Assembly: GCA_039881045.1 (NCBI GenBank)
Contig: JAYWVB010000008.1
Coordinates: 248,001 to 312,000, forward strand
DNA from: Chaetomium olivaceum
Taxonomy: Eukaryota; Ascomycota; Sordariomycetes; Sordariales; Chaetomiaceae
Reading direction: 5' to 3'
Length of the DNA: 64,000 bases
Position 1 is the first letter of the stretch. Each line of letters begins with the position of its first letter. A program made the translations under genes and the position numbers. The notes beneath the pieces are model-generated. The model ran no database searches. It was not told the DNA's origin and saw nothing but the letters and a program-made list of their open reading frames with translations. Of the stretch, positions 22,562 to 34,525 are shown in pieces.

Positions 22562-24406
22562 TTATAGCCTCAACTCCCCCATCACCTCATGATACCCATC
22601 CAACACCTGCTTCCCCCTCTCCGCCCCCCTCACTTTAATACTAATCTGATAAGGACTCGGCTCCAGAATCACATGGCTATTCGTCGCCTGCGTATCAATG
22701 GGCACCTGCTCCCCCGTGCGCGGACACACCTTGGGAGCTAGGTTAAACGCCCACAGCACGGCCGACGCAAAGACAAAGGTCTCGTCGTCGACGATATTTT
22801 GGCCGAGGCAGGTGCGCCGGCCCCACCCGAAGCTGTGCATCGAGTGGCCCTCGCGGAAGTTGGGGTACCGTGTGAGGGGCGCTTGGAAGGTTGGCCAGGA
22901 GGGCTCGAGCCAGCGCTCGGGGCGGAAGTTGTCGCCGTCGGGGTATTTGGTCGGGACGCGGTTTAGGGACCTGTGGGAAGGGTTAAGCATGAACTCCATT
23001 GGTATGTGTAACGGAGGGTGAAGGAGATTGGGGTGAGTGGGGATATGTATGTACCATTCGCAGGCGAGGACAATGGTTCCCTTCCTGATTTTGACACCCC
23101 GGTATTCGTCGTCCTGTTCGGCTTCATGAGGTACACCTACGGGCGCGGATAGCGGTCAGCATATATCTCCAACAACCCGATCAACAGAAGGTCTGCGTTA
23201 CTCACCGAGGGGCACCCCCGACCTCCACCGCACCGTCTCCTTCATGCAGGCCCTAACCGTAGGCAGATCGGCAAAGTCCTGCATCGTCGGCATGCGGTCG
23301 CCACACACCCGGTCGATCTCGGCCTGCGCCTTCTTCTGCCACTCCGGGTGCAGCGCCATGGCCATGAGGAAGAACTTGAGCGGTCCGCTGATGGTGACCA
23401 CCCCAACCAGATTCAAGAACCCAATCATGCAGCTCGCAAACACCTCCTGCTCCTCCTCCTGATCCAACTCCTCATTCCCCTCCTTCCTCAGCTGCTCAAA
23501 ATACCGATACGCCCACGTATCGCCCGGCAAATCCCCCCTCCATCCGATCCTTCGCCAACCGGAAATTATTCAACCACCACGCCCGCTGGACCCTCTCCCT
23601 GTTAATCTCGTAGTTATACCACGGATTGACCACCGCCGGCAGGTACCACAGCGGCGTCAGGGTATTGGTCAGCGGGCCGGACACGCTCATGCAGTGGAGG
23701 GTCTGGTCGGCGCTGTCGCCGTTGACGCGCCCCTGCGTGGCGTCGTCCCACGCCAGCCGCGACATGACGCGCCCGCAGTACTCGCGCGTGTAGTCGAGGA
23801 AGCGGGCCGGGTCGAGCAGCAGCAGCCCCAGGTACCGCTTCATCTCCCGCTCCACGTGCCCGTAGAAGTGGTGCTTGTAGGCTTCCGCCATGGCGGCGTG
23901 CGCCCATTTGCGTTGGGCTTTCCAGATGTCTGGGTTGGGGGAGCGTCACGGGTGTGAGTGAGTGAGTGGGTGGAGGGAGGGGGGGGGGGTTTGGGAGGTT
24001 GAATTAGAGTTGGGTTGCGGAACTTACCATGACGGTCCATCAAGGCTGAGTATGCAGGGCCTTCCTTGTGCCTGATGAGAGAGCGGATCTGCGGCCGACC
24101 CGAGTAGATGTGACCCCTCTTTACCAGCAGTTCCTCGGCGATCTTCTCGTCTGAGATGATGATGAATGGTTGGTTCAGCGCTTTGGTGTAGTAGATGGAC
24201 CCGTGTTCGTCGGCCCACTCCTTGAATTTCAACCAGAGTGAGAACCGGGGTAGGTCATGTACGCGGCCCACGATGGGGAATTGTTGCGGCCCCGGGAACC
24301 TAGCCTTGGATCCACCACTCTTCCTCCATGATACGATCTGCCTGATGGCCGAGAACAGAAGGCTCGGGATGGCCAGGTAGAGCAGAACCAGCGTGAGTCC
24401 CTCCAT
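22562..24406 (-). CDS. Cytochrome P450 monooxygenase (one frameshift in a G/C run)
   Basis: Four exons (24406-24028, 23929-23206, 23136-23055, 22970-22562) code for about 530 residues. The N-terminus MEGLTLVLLYLAIPSLLFSA is a membrane anchor for the ER, followed by the proline hinge FPGPQQFPIVG. KETVRWR carries the ExxR of helix K. FRPERWLEP and the heme loop FGWGRRTCLGQNI are typical; the Cys is the heme ligand. Introns have good ends, and the small third exon GVPHEAEQDDEYRGVKIRKG is placed by phase. The frame breaks at a run of six C on the plus strand (23533-23538): KDRMEG is followed in another frame by DLPGDTWAYRYFEQL. The exon sum is 3n+1, so one base is extra. Substrate unknown; the sequence is of the soluble-metabolite hydroxylase kind found in fungal clusters and catabolism. 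Confidence 0.8.
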
Positions 24407-27400
24407 CTTGGCGATTCAAGAATTCACCGGTGGCAAAATGGCCTGAGGATGACGAGCGCGTGGGTAGGTGGATAGGGGGGAGGGGGTTCTGACAGAGGTC
24501 GTGAGGGTACTAATAGGAGCTAGGATCCGCCGTGGTCCCATAAATGAGTAACAGCGAGGCATCCCATCTAAGTGGGATGTGCCGTGGCCTGGGTCATAAG
24601 TGTCTCACTAGCCTGCTCTTTCCGAGATGCGCAGCTGGACCCTGGCTCGTGGCGGGGAGCCAATTGCCCGAATAAGCAAGTTTGTCACCCGGGAACACGT
24701 TGTACATGCTCTAGCTCTCTCGGCACCAGGTCAACCCTCTTCGGACCAGTAGCCACCTAGCGGGGTGGCCTCGCCTACTGGGAAGTCGACGTGGAGAGAG
24801 TCCGAAAAGGGGACTCCATCAAGTGATCGGATGAGACGGAATCAAGGGGAGATGTATCCTGGTAGGCGGAATCCGGCTGCTGAAAGAGGGATGCAGGTCT
24901 GCGAGTCAGTTCTGAACTTCTCACGGTTGATACGAGAAGCCAGTTGCCAAAGAGTCCGGGATGTTGACAGTGATTCAGCCTATAGTGTGTCAATCCGGAG
25001 ATGTTGTGTTGCGCGCCCCTCGAGTCTGCGACCGGGCATCGAGGGGAAGGTTTTTTTTTTTGGCACTAGTTAACCATGTGTCCACAATATCGGCCTTCCA
25101 CACCTCGGCGCTGCAAGGTACCCAGGTCAGGTCTGCCCCGGGTTGACTTCCCGTTCCCCACGGCGCGAGACCGCTTCAGTCCGGGTTTTCTGCCGTCCAA
25201 AGTGGTGTATAAAGTACGGACCCCATGATGTCAACCTGACAATCTTCTCTCCCCTATATCCTGTTTCGGCTAGCGGTGGCTTATTTAGTAAATTACCGGT
25301 AAGGAGTTTTGGGCACTCAGGTCTCAGATTGGACGCCACAATCGCCCCATCAAGCATCAAGGAGAGGAGTTGGGTGCTGAACTTCTGTGCGCAGGTTCCC
25401 AAAGTTGTGGTCGCGAGAAGCGCGGAAGGGTAAAATGTGCTAAAATGTGCTGAATTATCCGTTCCCACACAAGCCAAGTCTCACAGCATAGACGACACAC
25501 GACAAGGATATTTTGTGGACATTGGCATGGGGATGTCCGGGCGGTGGCCGCCTGACAAGCGAATAAAGTTCCACGGCGTAAGATATCCAGGCAGTTCTTA
25601 GGAAGGTGAGCAAGTTGCGTGGTTAACCTTTAGTTAATTATTGTGGATGGTTGCATTGCCGAAGCCGTGGGAGTTGCAACCGCGGTGTTGGGACCTGAAA
25701 GGTCCGAAATCCAATTCACTATCGTGGATGTTCCCCGGTTAATGCGCTGCGCTAAAGGGTGTGAGGAAAACGTCTCTTCGCCCAGATCAGAAACATCTAG
25801 CCCGGGTCCGGGGGCATATGAAACGCGTGATAGACCTGGCACGCGCAGTCGGCCAAGTGAATCGCCAGCGGACGTTGTCCCAAGTCGCGGTGAAAAACCT
25901 GAAGAGAAGCTGTTTTGTGGCTCCGCCGGGGGTGTTGTGTAACGAAGCACAGGACCTGCGGTGATGGTGTCTCATCGAGCTGACAAGGTAAACCTGACAC
26001 AGTGAAGCTTGATACCCTGGTCACTCAGGCCTTGGAAAGACAGACCCGGGATCGGGGTTTGAAGTTCTTGCTTACTGATAGACCCGCAGACGATGAGTGT
26101 TGCCATAGTGTCGAGTACACCTAATTCTTACGGCGGCTCGTCTGAGACCGGAACGGAATTAGTATGCGCGTGATTTCAGCGACCGGGCGGATGGATCACC
26201 ATGGTCTCGGGTCTTCCAGATGAAATTGGAGGGCTGGTCCGGCCGAGTGCCTAGCAAACCCATTGGGCGGGCCGCAAGACGGCATGCCGGCTGCGGTTAA
26301 CTTTGTCGCCTGGTTTGTGCTAGTAAATGGAGCTTAGACGGGATGGATTTAACGACAGAACAGGAGCCACGTTGCTGCACCACGCACAAAGTCGAGAGAG
26401 TGTGTACAAAACTCAGCCTTGTGGTGTGCTGGATACCTATGTACGCAGCACAAATAGAAGAGACGGGATGGGCGAAAAACAATAGAAATGAAATAAAATC
26501 TAAGGTCTCGCCAGTATGCTTGCGATGGTCTTGAAATAGGGACTTTTGAATCCAAGGTCAATGATGGGTTGTGATCGGGCATCTTCGACTGCAGGTTTCC
26601 ACTGCCAGCGGTTGAAAGTTTGCAACAGTTGAGACAAGTGGTAACACCAAAGTACTTCGGAAGTCGGGACCGAAAGAAGCATCGAAACCGAGAGCATTGC
26701 CGACCCTCATCCTTGGATATCTGGTGATATCGAAGGCGAATGGTGGACAGTTCTCGTTGAACTGCCGCAAAGTCTCAACTAAGGACTCCGTCTTTGCGCG
26801 CATTCCATGGAATGTGTCTTGGGGAAGATCCGACATACATCCAAGTGGATGAAGAAGGGGATACTGGGTGTGTGGGTATGGGTGTGTTGTCCGGGCATGG
26901 TGTCGGGTTAATCTCAGGGCAGCCCACAAGTGGCCGGCCGAGACAGGGAAGTCAGGATCACTGCATCAACGGAGCTGGAGCGAGTGACAGAACGCCCCAA
27001 GGCCGCTGCATGACAGCTGGAGGTTGCACGGCAGGTAGGCTGGTTGAAGCAACAAGCAGGGAAGCCACTTAATGAGGGGAGAGAAGGCGGCGTCGTCCAG
27101 GTTGCAAAACGAGGTGCTTGATGATCCCCGGCGTTGATTGGAGGATAAGCGTGCCGATGCAACCGACGCACCCGATGCAAATGATGCAGATGTCGTGATG
27201 CAGTTGTCGTGATGCGGTGGTGTTGCTGAGTTCCACGTCTTTTTCTATTCTTTTTTCCCTTCAGTTTGGCCAACTCCGAAACTTTTTCGCAGGGGCGTCC
27301 CTTGGTTTCCGAGTCTGAAAAGAAAAGTCTCGAGAAAATCAACGTGGCATCCTGTGATCAAGTGTTGCTAATATAGGTCGGGTTGAGAGAACTTGACGAC

Positions 27401-27787
27401 AAACCCCAGTTGCGCGGGGGCTGAGTGAATTGGTTCTGCTTCGGTCAAAATGCGAGTTGGTTGATGGGCGTGATGGGATAACTATTCTGACCCTGACAGG
27501 GGGATGAGACGAAACAATGCTTTTGTTAACGATGCCTTGAATGCAAGGCAGGAATAGACACACGCATGGATGTGATGTGGGGTTTGGCTGGTGTTGCCTG
27601 GTCGCTTGTCAAAAAAGACCCCGCCAAACAATCGTCCCATCAGAACACAAGCACCCTGAAGGGCCAGGCGGTGCCTGATGACATCAGCCTGTGTTACCTT
27701 TGAATTCTGACACCAGGGCGGCTCTGGAGGTTTCCCGTGCCTGAGGACATTCCCAAACAAGCGCTGCGGTGCGAAACTAGAGTTAAG
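24407..27787. other. Long intergenic region with one weak coding-like piece
   Basis: No gene can be supported. On the minus strand about 26560-26850, one frame reads LPQDTFHGMRAKTESLVETL then RQFNENCPPFAFDITRYPRM and VGNALGFDASFGPDFRST. It has protein-like composition but no family I know, and no exon partners. At 27150-27215 there is a degenerate array of GATGCA/CGTGATGC units with TGTCGTGATGC present twice. A 7-bp inverted repeat (CATCCCA..TGGGATG) lies near 24560. Confidence 0.35.
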
Positions 27788-30646
27788 ATGACGACGTTAG
27801 TATACCCCGACACGCCGACACCCCGCCGCGTCAATTTGCTACCTCCATTCCACCCTCTCCTCCAACCGAGCTGACTGCCATGGCCACAGCTCCAACATAT
27901 TGTCGCTTCCTTTCAGGAAGTCGACTCAGCTCTCGCTCGCGTCGTCGATCCGCCAGTACATCTCGAAGAAGTACGACCAGCACCCGGACATGTTCCGCCA
28001 TGATCTCGAGGTGATCGACCACTTGCGCCGCGATGCCGTCAACTCGCGCGACGCCCATCCGAGTGGGATCAAGAAGCTGCAGACGTACGCTGGTCAGTTA
28101 GTGGGCATGAATGGCAAATTCCCCGTCGATGTAAGGGCTCCTGCTACATATTATGCTTCTTCGGCATCAGTAGACTGACAGAGGGGCCGGGGATGGCATG
28201 GCAGATCGGCGTCGACTTCACATGGTATCCCGCGCTTGGCTACCACACCGAACACCCCCTTGTCCAAAACAACCTTACGTACGAACTCATGAACGTCCTC
28301 TACAACCTGGCCGCGTTGTACTCGCAGCTTGCCATGTCATCCAACCGGGGCAACACCGAGGGTCTGAAGACGGCAGCGAGCTACTTCTCTCAGGCTGCGG
28401 GGGTGCTGAAACACATCAGGATCGAAGTGCTGCCCGAGCTACGCATGTCGAACCCGCCCGACGACATGGACGATGCGACACTGGAGTCCCTGACGGAGCT
28501 ATTTCTTGCCCAGAGTCAGGAGTGTTTCTGGCAGAAAGCCGTGATGGATGGGTACAAGGACGCCTCGATCGCCAAGCTAGCCGCGCGGGTGTCGGATCTT
28601 TATAACTTGGCCGGAGAGGCGGCGATGCGCAGCGAGGCCATCAGCTCCGCTTGGATCCACCACATGAGCGCAAAGCATCACCACTTTGCCGCCGCCGCCC
28701 AATATCGCGCCGCATGCGACTGTCTGGAGAAGAAGAGGTACGGCGAGGAGGTTGCCAGGTTGACGGATGCTGTCGCGTGCGTCAACGAGGGGTTGAAGGA
28801 GTGTAGGGGAGGGTACATCAACAAGGCTGTGGTGGACGATCTTCAGGGACTGAAGAAACGGGTAGAGGACGACCTTAAGCGGGCCGACAAAGACAACGAC
28901 ATTCTCTACCTTCGTGAGTCGCTCGCACAGGCCCTCTTCTCCACCATGCTGACTGTTGGCAGAAATCGTTCCACCTAAGGCCGAGTTGAAGATCCTTGAG
29001 CGCGCCAACATGGCCGTGGCTCGTGTCCCACCGCAAGTTGCCAACCCCCACGAGTACATGGGCGACCACGCCGAATTCGGGCCTGCGCTGTTCACCAAGC
29101 TGGTTCCATTTTCCGTTCATCTGGCCGTTTCTATTTACGAAGAGCGGAGGGATCGTCTCGTCAACAACAACATTGTCGTGGAGCTTGAGAACATGACCGA
29201 CAAGCTGCACGAGATTCTCTCTAGCTTAAACCTCCCCGGCTCTCTGCAGGCACTTGAGAAACCGCTGGGGCTCCCCAGTACCCTTGCGCAACACGCCGAC
29301 GAAATCAGGCAGGCGGATGCCATCAATCGACTTCAACGCGGGCTCACAGATATTGAGAAGCTTTGCGCGAGTGACAAGGCGGTGTTTGATGAGGGCCGAT
29401 CGCTGCTGGCAGCCGAGGAAGAGGAGGACAACAGTATGCGGCTGAAACATGGCACGCAGCGCTGGACGCGGCCAGAGTCTCGGGTCGAACCGAGCCGCGA
29501 CGGCGGTGCCAGGCTGTGGAACCAAGCGACCGAGATCGACGGTTACTTTGCGTCAAGTACCTCTAGCGATGCGGTGGTCCGTGAGAAATTCGCAGCTGTG
29601 AAAGATACCCTAGCCATCCTCGCCGGCCCTGATCGGGGCTTGATGGACTACATCCCGAACAGCAGGAAGACCGAGATCCCTGAACTCCTCAAACCAGCCA
29701 TAGGAAGGCTGAGAGGTGTTTACAACGATGTTCTGCGTCTTGAGTCGAGGAGGCGAAAACGCATAGAGTCTCTCCGGGCCAGGAGTCGTGCCGATGAGAT
29801 CAAAACCGATATTCTTGCAGAAGCAGCGCGTCTGGAACGGCTGTATCCCACCACTCCAATTGTGCCAGCCCATTTCGAGGAGTTTTTTGACAGACGTCTT
29901 GACAACTTGTACGAGCCCGAACTCGAGGTCGTGGAGAAGGAATTGGCGGATCAGGAGAAGACCATCGAGGACCTCCAGCGAGCCAACCGGGAATTCGAGG
30001 CGCAGAAGAGGAGCATTGGAGAGAAGGGAAGCCATGACAGGGAGAAAGCGCTGCAGCGGCTTGACAACGCGTATTACAAGTACAAGGAAATTGTCAGCAA
30101 CGTGGAAGTCGGTCGGAAGTTCTACAACGACCTCAGCAGAATAGTCGAGGGGTTCCGGAATCAGGCGCGCCAATGGGTCAACGAGAGGAGAAAGGAGGCG
30201 CGCACCCTCGAAGAGTAAGCCAACCACCCGCCTCAACAGCAACCCAATACTGACCTCGAACAGTGAAATATCCATGCCTCCATTATCGTCACTCTCGCTC
30301 AACCCAACACAGTCGCCGCCAGCACAGTCCTACCAAGCCCCCAATCCAGCAGCATACTACGCACAACCCCAGCCCCAATCTAGCCGGCAGACCACCCATG
30401 CCCCACCCCCGGTTGAGGCACAAATCCAGAGTTGGGCCGACAATGTCCAGCCGCAGCAACCCCCCAATGCCGCCGGTCGCCCCCGTCGCCAGCATGCAGG
30501 GCGCATGGACCCCTGAGATGGGGATACGATTCAGCGGGTCGCCTGCTTCCAGCGGAAGTAATAATGCCCAGTCAGGGAGACAAGGAGCCCCGAAACCTCC
30601 TGGGAGAGGGGCGTGGGACCCGAACAGCGGGATTCGGTTTGGTTAG
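27788..30646 (+). CDS. RIM20: pH-response regulator RIM20/PalA (BRO1 domain), C-terminal frameshift
   Basis: This protein binds the C-terminal region of the zinc-finger factor PacC/Rim101 and the ESCRT-III subunit Vps32/Snf7, bringing PacC to its protease PalB/Rim13 at endosomes in alkaline conditions. Five exons: 27788-27795, 27890-28130, 28205-28913, 28963-30214, 30264-30646. The eight-base first exon uses a GTTAGT donor and yields MTTSNILSLPFRKSTQL, the usual start. The BRO1 domain fills residues 5-390 (QYISKKYDQHPDMF, FTWYPALGY, QECFWQKAVMDGYKDASIAK, WIHHMSAKHHHFAAAAQYRA). The V domain follows (LPGSLQALEKPLGLP, RLDNAYYKYKEI) and then a Pro/Gln tail. The tail frame breaks at a run of six C (30460-30465). 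The other frame continues APVASMQGAWTPEMGIRF to GAWDPNSGIRFG, a repeated C-terminal motif. Exon sum is 3n+1, so one inserted base restores an 863-residue protein. It is the most reliable taxon-conserved gene here. Confidence 0.9.
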
Positions 30647-31519
30647 GTTGTGAGCTTGGAGTTTAGGAGTGTGTTAGGGATAGAAAAGAAGAGAGTCGCC
30701 AGTCAAACCATGAGTTGCACTTGTGGCAGCAGAAAAGAACTATAAAAAGCGGCTAATGTTGCGAGAGCACCTGCGGTCCGAGCCACATCAGCCGCCCGTA
30801 CCCGACGCCCAAACCTACGAGCTGGCATGGAGCGCGGAACTACAGTTTCTAGGCCCCACCAACCCCAAGATCAGAGTTGTTCTACACGGATGACGGGCTA
30901 CGAATCCGTATCGCAGATCCCTAAAGGGGTTTGCCTCCTAAAAGATTCCACTTCGGTGGTGCCGTGGTGGTGATTACGATTCCCGGAACGCTGCCCGTCA
31001 CATGCAAACCCCCATCACCGGGTGTTCGGTCGATGTAAACGTGGCACGCTAGCGGTCAAATGAGATCTTTTGCCAGCCTCTGCCGCCAGAAATTACAATA
31101 TTTGGCAATGACAGGGCTTGTGTTGCTGAAAACCATGTCCGTTGTCTTGGCTCGGGCCCAAGTTGACGACCCTATCGCATTCGTCGGATTCGGAGTCGTC
31201 TGCAAAGCGGGAGGGTAAGGGGCTGGCTAGCAAGGTCAACGCCAAGAAACATGTCGTATCGACACCAGCTCGGTCTTGATCCGACAGATGCCGCGCGGTC
31301 GTGGTGCTCAAATCTTGGTGAACGACTTGACGATGACACAAGCTGAAGGCCATGGGCATCGTGTATATGAGCCGCTTTGTTGCGGCGACTTGAGCTGTCC
31401 TTGATCATGTCTTAACCTTGATTCAACAGTCCGCCATACCAAGATTTGTGGTTCCCATACTGAAGTGCGACCTCTTCTCTCGTCAACCAGGCCCAACGCA
31501 AGGAATCATCTTCCACGAC
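30647..31519. other. Intergenic, nothing recognised
   Basis: 3' flank of RIM20 and upstream region of the RTA1 gene. Short frames only, without conserved motifs. Confidence 0.5.
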
Positions 31520-32685
31520 ATGGCAGACGAAGCGACCTCCATCTGGCCGTACGAGCCGTCCTTCCCGGTCACCATCCTGGCCACCGTTCTTTATGGCATC
31601 GTCTTCTTCACCATCTTCTTCTACCTCACCGTCGTCAAGTACCAAGCCTGGTTCTTCACCGCTGTCGTCATCGGCGCCGCCGTCGAAGTAATCGGCTATG
31701 CCCTACGTTGCTACTCCCATCAAACAACCAACCCAAATCGTACGTTCACCTCCTAACCCCCTAGCCTTCCTAAACCCCCCCCCCTTCCACCTTTCACCCG
31801 TCATTCCCACCCCTTTCCCATCCCCTTTCACATTCCCATTCCCCACCAACTCAACCACCGACCAAAAAACAAACTAACCCGCCCCCCCCGCCTTGTTTAT
31901 CCCAACAACAGGGCCCCTTCGCCGCCTCCCACACCCTCATCGTCCTCGCCCCGGTGCTCATCGCCGCCGGCAACTACCTGCTCATCGGCCGGCTGATCCG
32001 CGCCGTGCTCGACCGCGAGCGCACCGGTCACCGCGTCTGGGGCGTGCCCGCCCACCTGCTCACCCGCGTCTTCGTGTGCTGCGACGTCGTCTCCTGCCTG
32101 GTGCAGGCGTCCGGGTCTGGTCTGGCGTCCTCGCAGGACTGGGTCGGCAGCACGGCCCAGGTGGGCATCTATGTGCTGATTAGCGGGCTGGTGTTGCAGG
32201 CGGCGGCGTTTGCCGTGTTTTTGGGGATTCTGGGCCGCTTTTGCGTGGTGGCTCGCCGGGAGGGGTTCAGGGCGAGGTATGTCCCTGAGGGGTGGACGCG
32301 GGTGGTGCTGGCGGTTGGGGTGTCGAGTGTTTTGATCATGGTAGGTGTTTTGTTTTGGTTTTGGTTGTTGGGATTGTGTTTGTTTGGGGGGGACGGGTGT
32401 GGATAGGGATTGGTGTTGCTGACACGAACACTACAGATACGCTGCATCTACCGCGTGGCAGAGTTTGCGGAAGGCATGGAGGGATACTCGTTCAACCACG
32501 AGTGGTTGTTCTGGGTCTTTGAGTCGGCGCCGATGCTTATCGCTATTGGCGTGTTCTGTTTCTTCCACCCTAGTACCTACCTCGGCCGTGATGGGGCTTC
32601 CCAGAAGGTTGGTGAGATCGGCGATTCGGAGGAGGTGGCTACCGAGCTGCGCACAAGTTATGACAGCGGTCGTGGTCTTCATTGA
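31520..32685 (+). CDS. RTA1-family lipid-translocating-type membrane protein (splice phase off by one)
   Basis: Seven hydrophobic helices and the order of motifs fit the fungal RTA1/RTM1/RSB1 family, linked to export of lipid-like or toxic molecules across the plasma membrane. Exon 1 (31520-31739) starts MADEATSIWPYEPSFPVTIL. Exon 2 (31912-32340) carries GPFAASHTLIVLAPVLIAAG and TRVFVCCDVVSCLVQASGSG. Exon 3 (32437-32685) carries RCIYRVAEFAEGMEGYSFNH and EWLFWVFESAPMLIAIGV, the best family marks. Intron 2 is ordinary. Intron 1 is long and pyrimidine-rich, and its GTACGT donor and AACAG acceptor differ in phase by one base; the exon sum of 3n+1 suggests one extra base in exon 1 or an unseen splice site. 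It lies just before a P450, an exporter and a receptor-like gene. Confidence 0.75.
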
Positions 32686-32869
32686 GGAAGCTGGTTTGCT
32701 CTGGTCCGCCTTCACGCTTAGCCCCGGTTTCTAAGTAGCTTCCACGCTACCAACGCAACTGCCCTGTAGTCGGACCGGATCGCTCTTACGACGTCTGCAT
32801 CATCAGGGGTTTTGATATGATCGAGGCGTAGAAGAGATTAGATTGGTAATAGAAAAGGTCCCCAACAGT

Positions 32870-34525
32870 CTACCCATGCTTCCACTTAACACACATCTCC
32901 GCTGTCTCTGGTGGCAGCATAAAATTTAACAACGATTGGCGTTTACCTGGCCGCTTGGTAACCTCAACATCATAGTTGAGAAGCACATAAGCAGTGGCCT
33001 GTTTTACCATTTGTGCCACAAACCACCGCCCTGGACAGGCATGCCTGCCATATCCAAGCGGCAAAAAGGTGGCAGTTATGTTGGTCACCAGTTCTCTCTT
33101 TCCAGCCGGCAGCGGACTGCCAGCACTCTCCGCTTCATCAAATTCCCGAGAGAAGCGGAAGGCATCGAACCTCTCGGGTTCCTTGTAATTACTTGGATCC
33201 ATGTGGACCATCTGAGCAGGAAACACGGTACGAACCCCTGAGTTTTGGGTGATCCGCACACCGTCCCCGAGATCGATTCCCTCTCCATTCCAGACATCCA
33301 GGGGCATCAGATGGACCATCACATCGTTCAGGCGCATTGACTCGCGCCACGGCCGAGTCGAGTCGGTAGAGCGCGTCGACGGCCTCCTTGGTCGTTAACC
33401 CCTTATGCTCACCAGAGACGCGGGTGGCCTCTTCCTCCAGGCCGCTGACGAACTCTTTGCGCGACGGGCTGCAGTAGATATCGAGCACGACATGTGCAAA
33501 GACCCAGCCGATAGCAAATACGAACATCGATGTTAGCGCGAGGATGCGCGTGGCAATCTTGGGAGCTGTCATTTGCTCCGGGCCGTGGTTCTCGGCCACT
33601 TCGATCAGCCACTGGATCACATAGCCCTGAAAAAGGTTAGATTAAACGGAAGCATAAAATGAGTCAAATTGGGTCAGAAACATACCGGATGATCACTGTT
33701 ATCTTGACTTTTCTTCTCTCGATGCCTTTGCAACCGCTCCTCCACCATCGGCACCAGGATCTTCATCAACCGGCGTTGGTGATATCGGGCGCGCATTGCC
33801 ATCACCGGCGCCAGAACCGGCCTAATCGCAGGAGGAACACAGTTGATAAAGCAAGCATCCACCAACACGGCATTCGCGTATAACCTCGACCGCTCCAGGT
33901 ACTCCTCGTCTCGGCACCCCGGTAACCCGACCATGATGCGCAGGGCCGCACGTGCGATGATCTTGACCATCGAGTCCCACGCGTTGACCACAGTTCCCTC
34001 CCTGGAGTTTCCCCAATGCACTCGGAACGCAGCGTCCCATTCCTCGGCCATGATCCCGGCAAGGGCGCCCATGTTCTTAGGAGCCAGGTGCTTCCGGACA
34101 ATGTCGAAATGGATCGTGTTTCCATACACATCCTTGTCCGTCATCAGATACTGGAACTGTGCGTTCTCGAGCAGGGCGTCAAAGCTAGACAGCTCATCCC
34201 GCGGGCGGTTGAGTAGGTGCAGCATCGACGGCGGCAGGACGACCACGGCACCGCCGATCCACATGGTGGGGAGGGCGAACGGCTTGCCGAGTTTCGAGAA
34301 TTTCTCGTAGCCCTCGCGGACAACAATCTGCATTGAGGTTATCGACTTGAGGATACCCAGGCCCCATGCAAGCATACCGCCCCCTGGGGCGACGCCTACG
34401 GTGTCGAGCTTGGACCATATCTCTTTGTTGCGTTGGCTTCTCCGGAAGTATACAGCTGCCAGCTGGAACAATAGTAGCGCAGCTACGGCAATCAGTAACA
34501 CGGGTGTTTGAATTACCCATGCCAT
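32870..34525 (-). CDS. Cytochrome P450 monooxygenase (one frameshift)
   Basis: Two exons (34525-33686 and 33626-32870) with a 59-base intron (GTATGT..TTCAG) code for about 531 residues. The start MAWVIQTPVLLIAVAALLLF is a membrane anchor. Helix I reads MFVFAIGWVFAHVVLDIYCS, where the usual A/G-G-x-D/E-T-T is poorly kept (IGWVFAHV). ESMRLNDVMVHL holds the ExxR. The heme loop is LPLGYGRHACPGRWF, with the Cys ligand. The pattern is close to fungal enzymes of the ent-kaurene oxidase type, common in secondary-metabolite clusters. One extra base near 33347 separates YRLDSAV from ESMRLND; the exon sum of 3n+1 agrees. The start could be further upstream in frame, but the Met at 34525 gives the best anchor. 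Substrate unknown. Confidence 0.78.

Noticed and set aside
23960..24027. GTGAGT repeats and a run of G as a microsatellite locus
   Set aside because: It lies inside intron 1 of the P450 gene and is a short simple tract only.
24555..24580. Terminal inverted repeat of a DNA transposon
   Set aside because: A 7-bp hairpin without a partner copy, transposase or target duplication; a hairpin of this size is expected by chance.
27125..27220. CRISPR-like or satellite array
   Set aside because: Units of GATGCA are short, irregular and few; eukaryotic context. It is a degenerate simple sequence.
31740..31911. C-rich stretch as a simple repeat or telomere-like element
   Set aside because: It is intron 1 of the RTA1 gene: GTACGT donor, pyrimidine-rich body and CAACAG acceptor.
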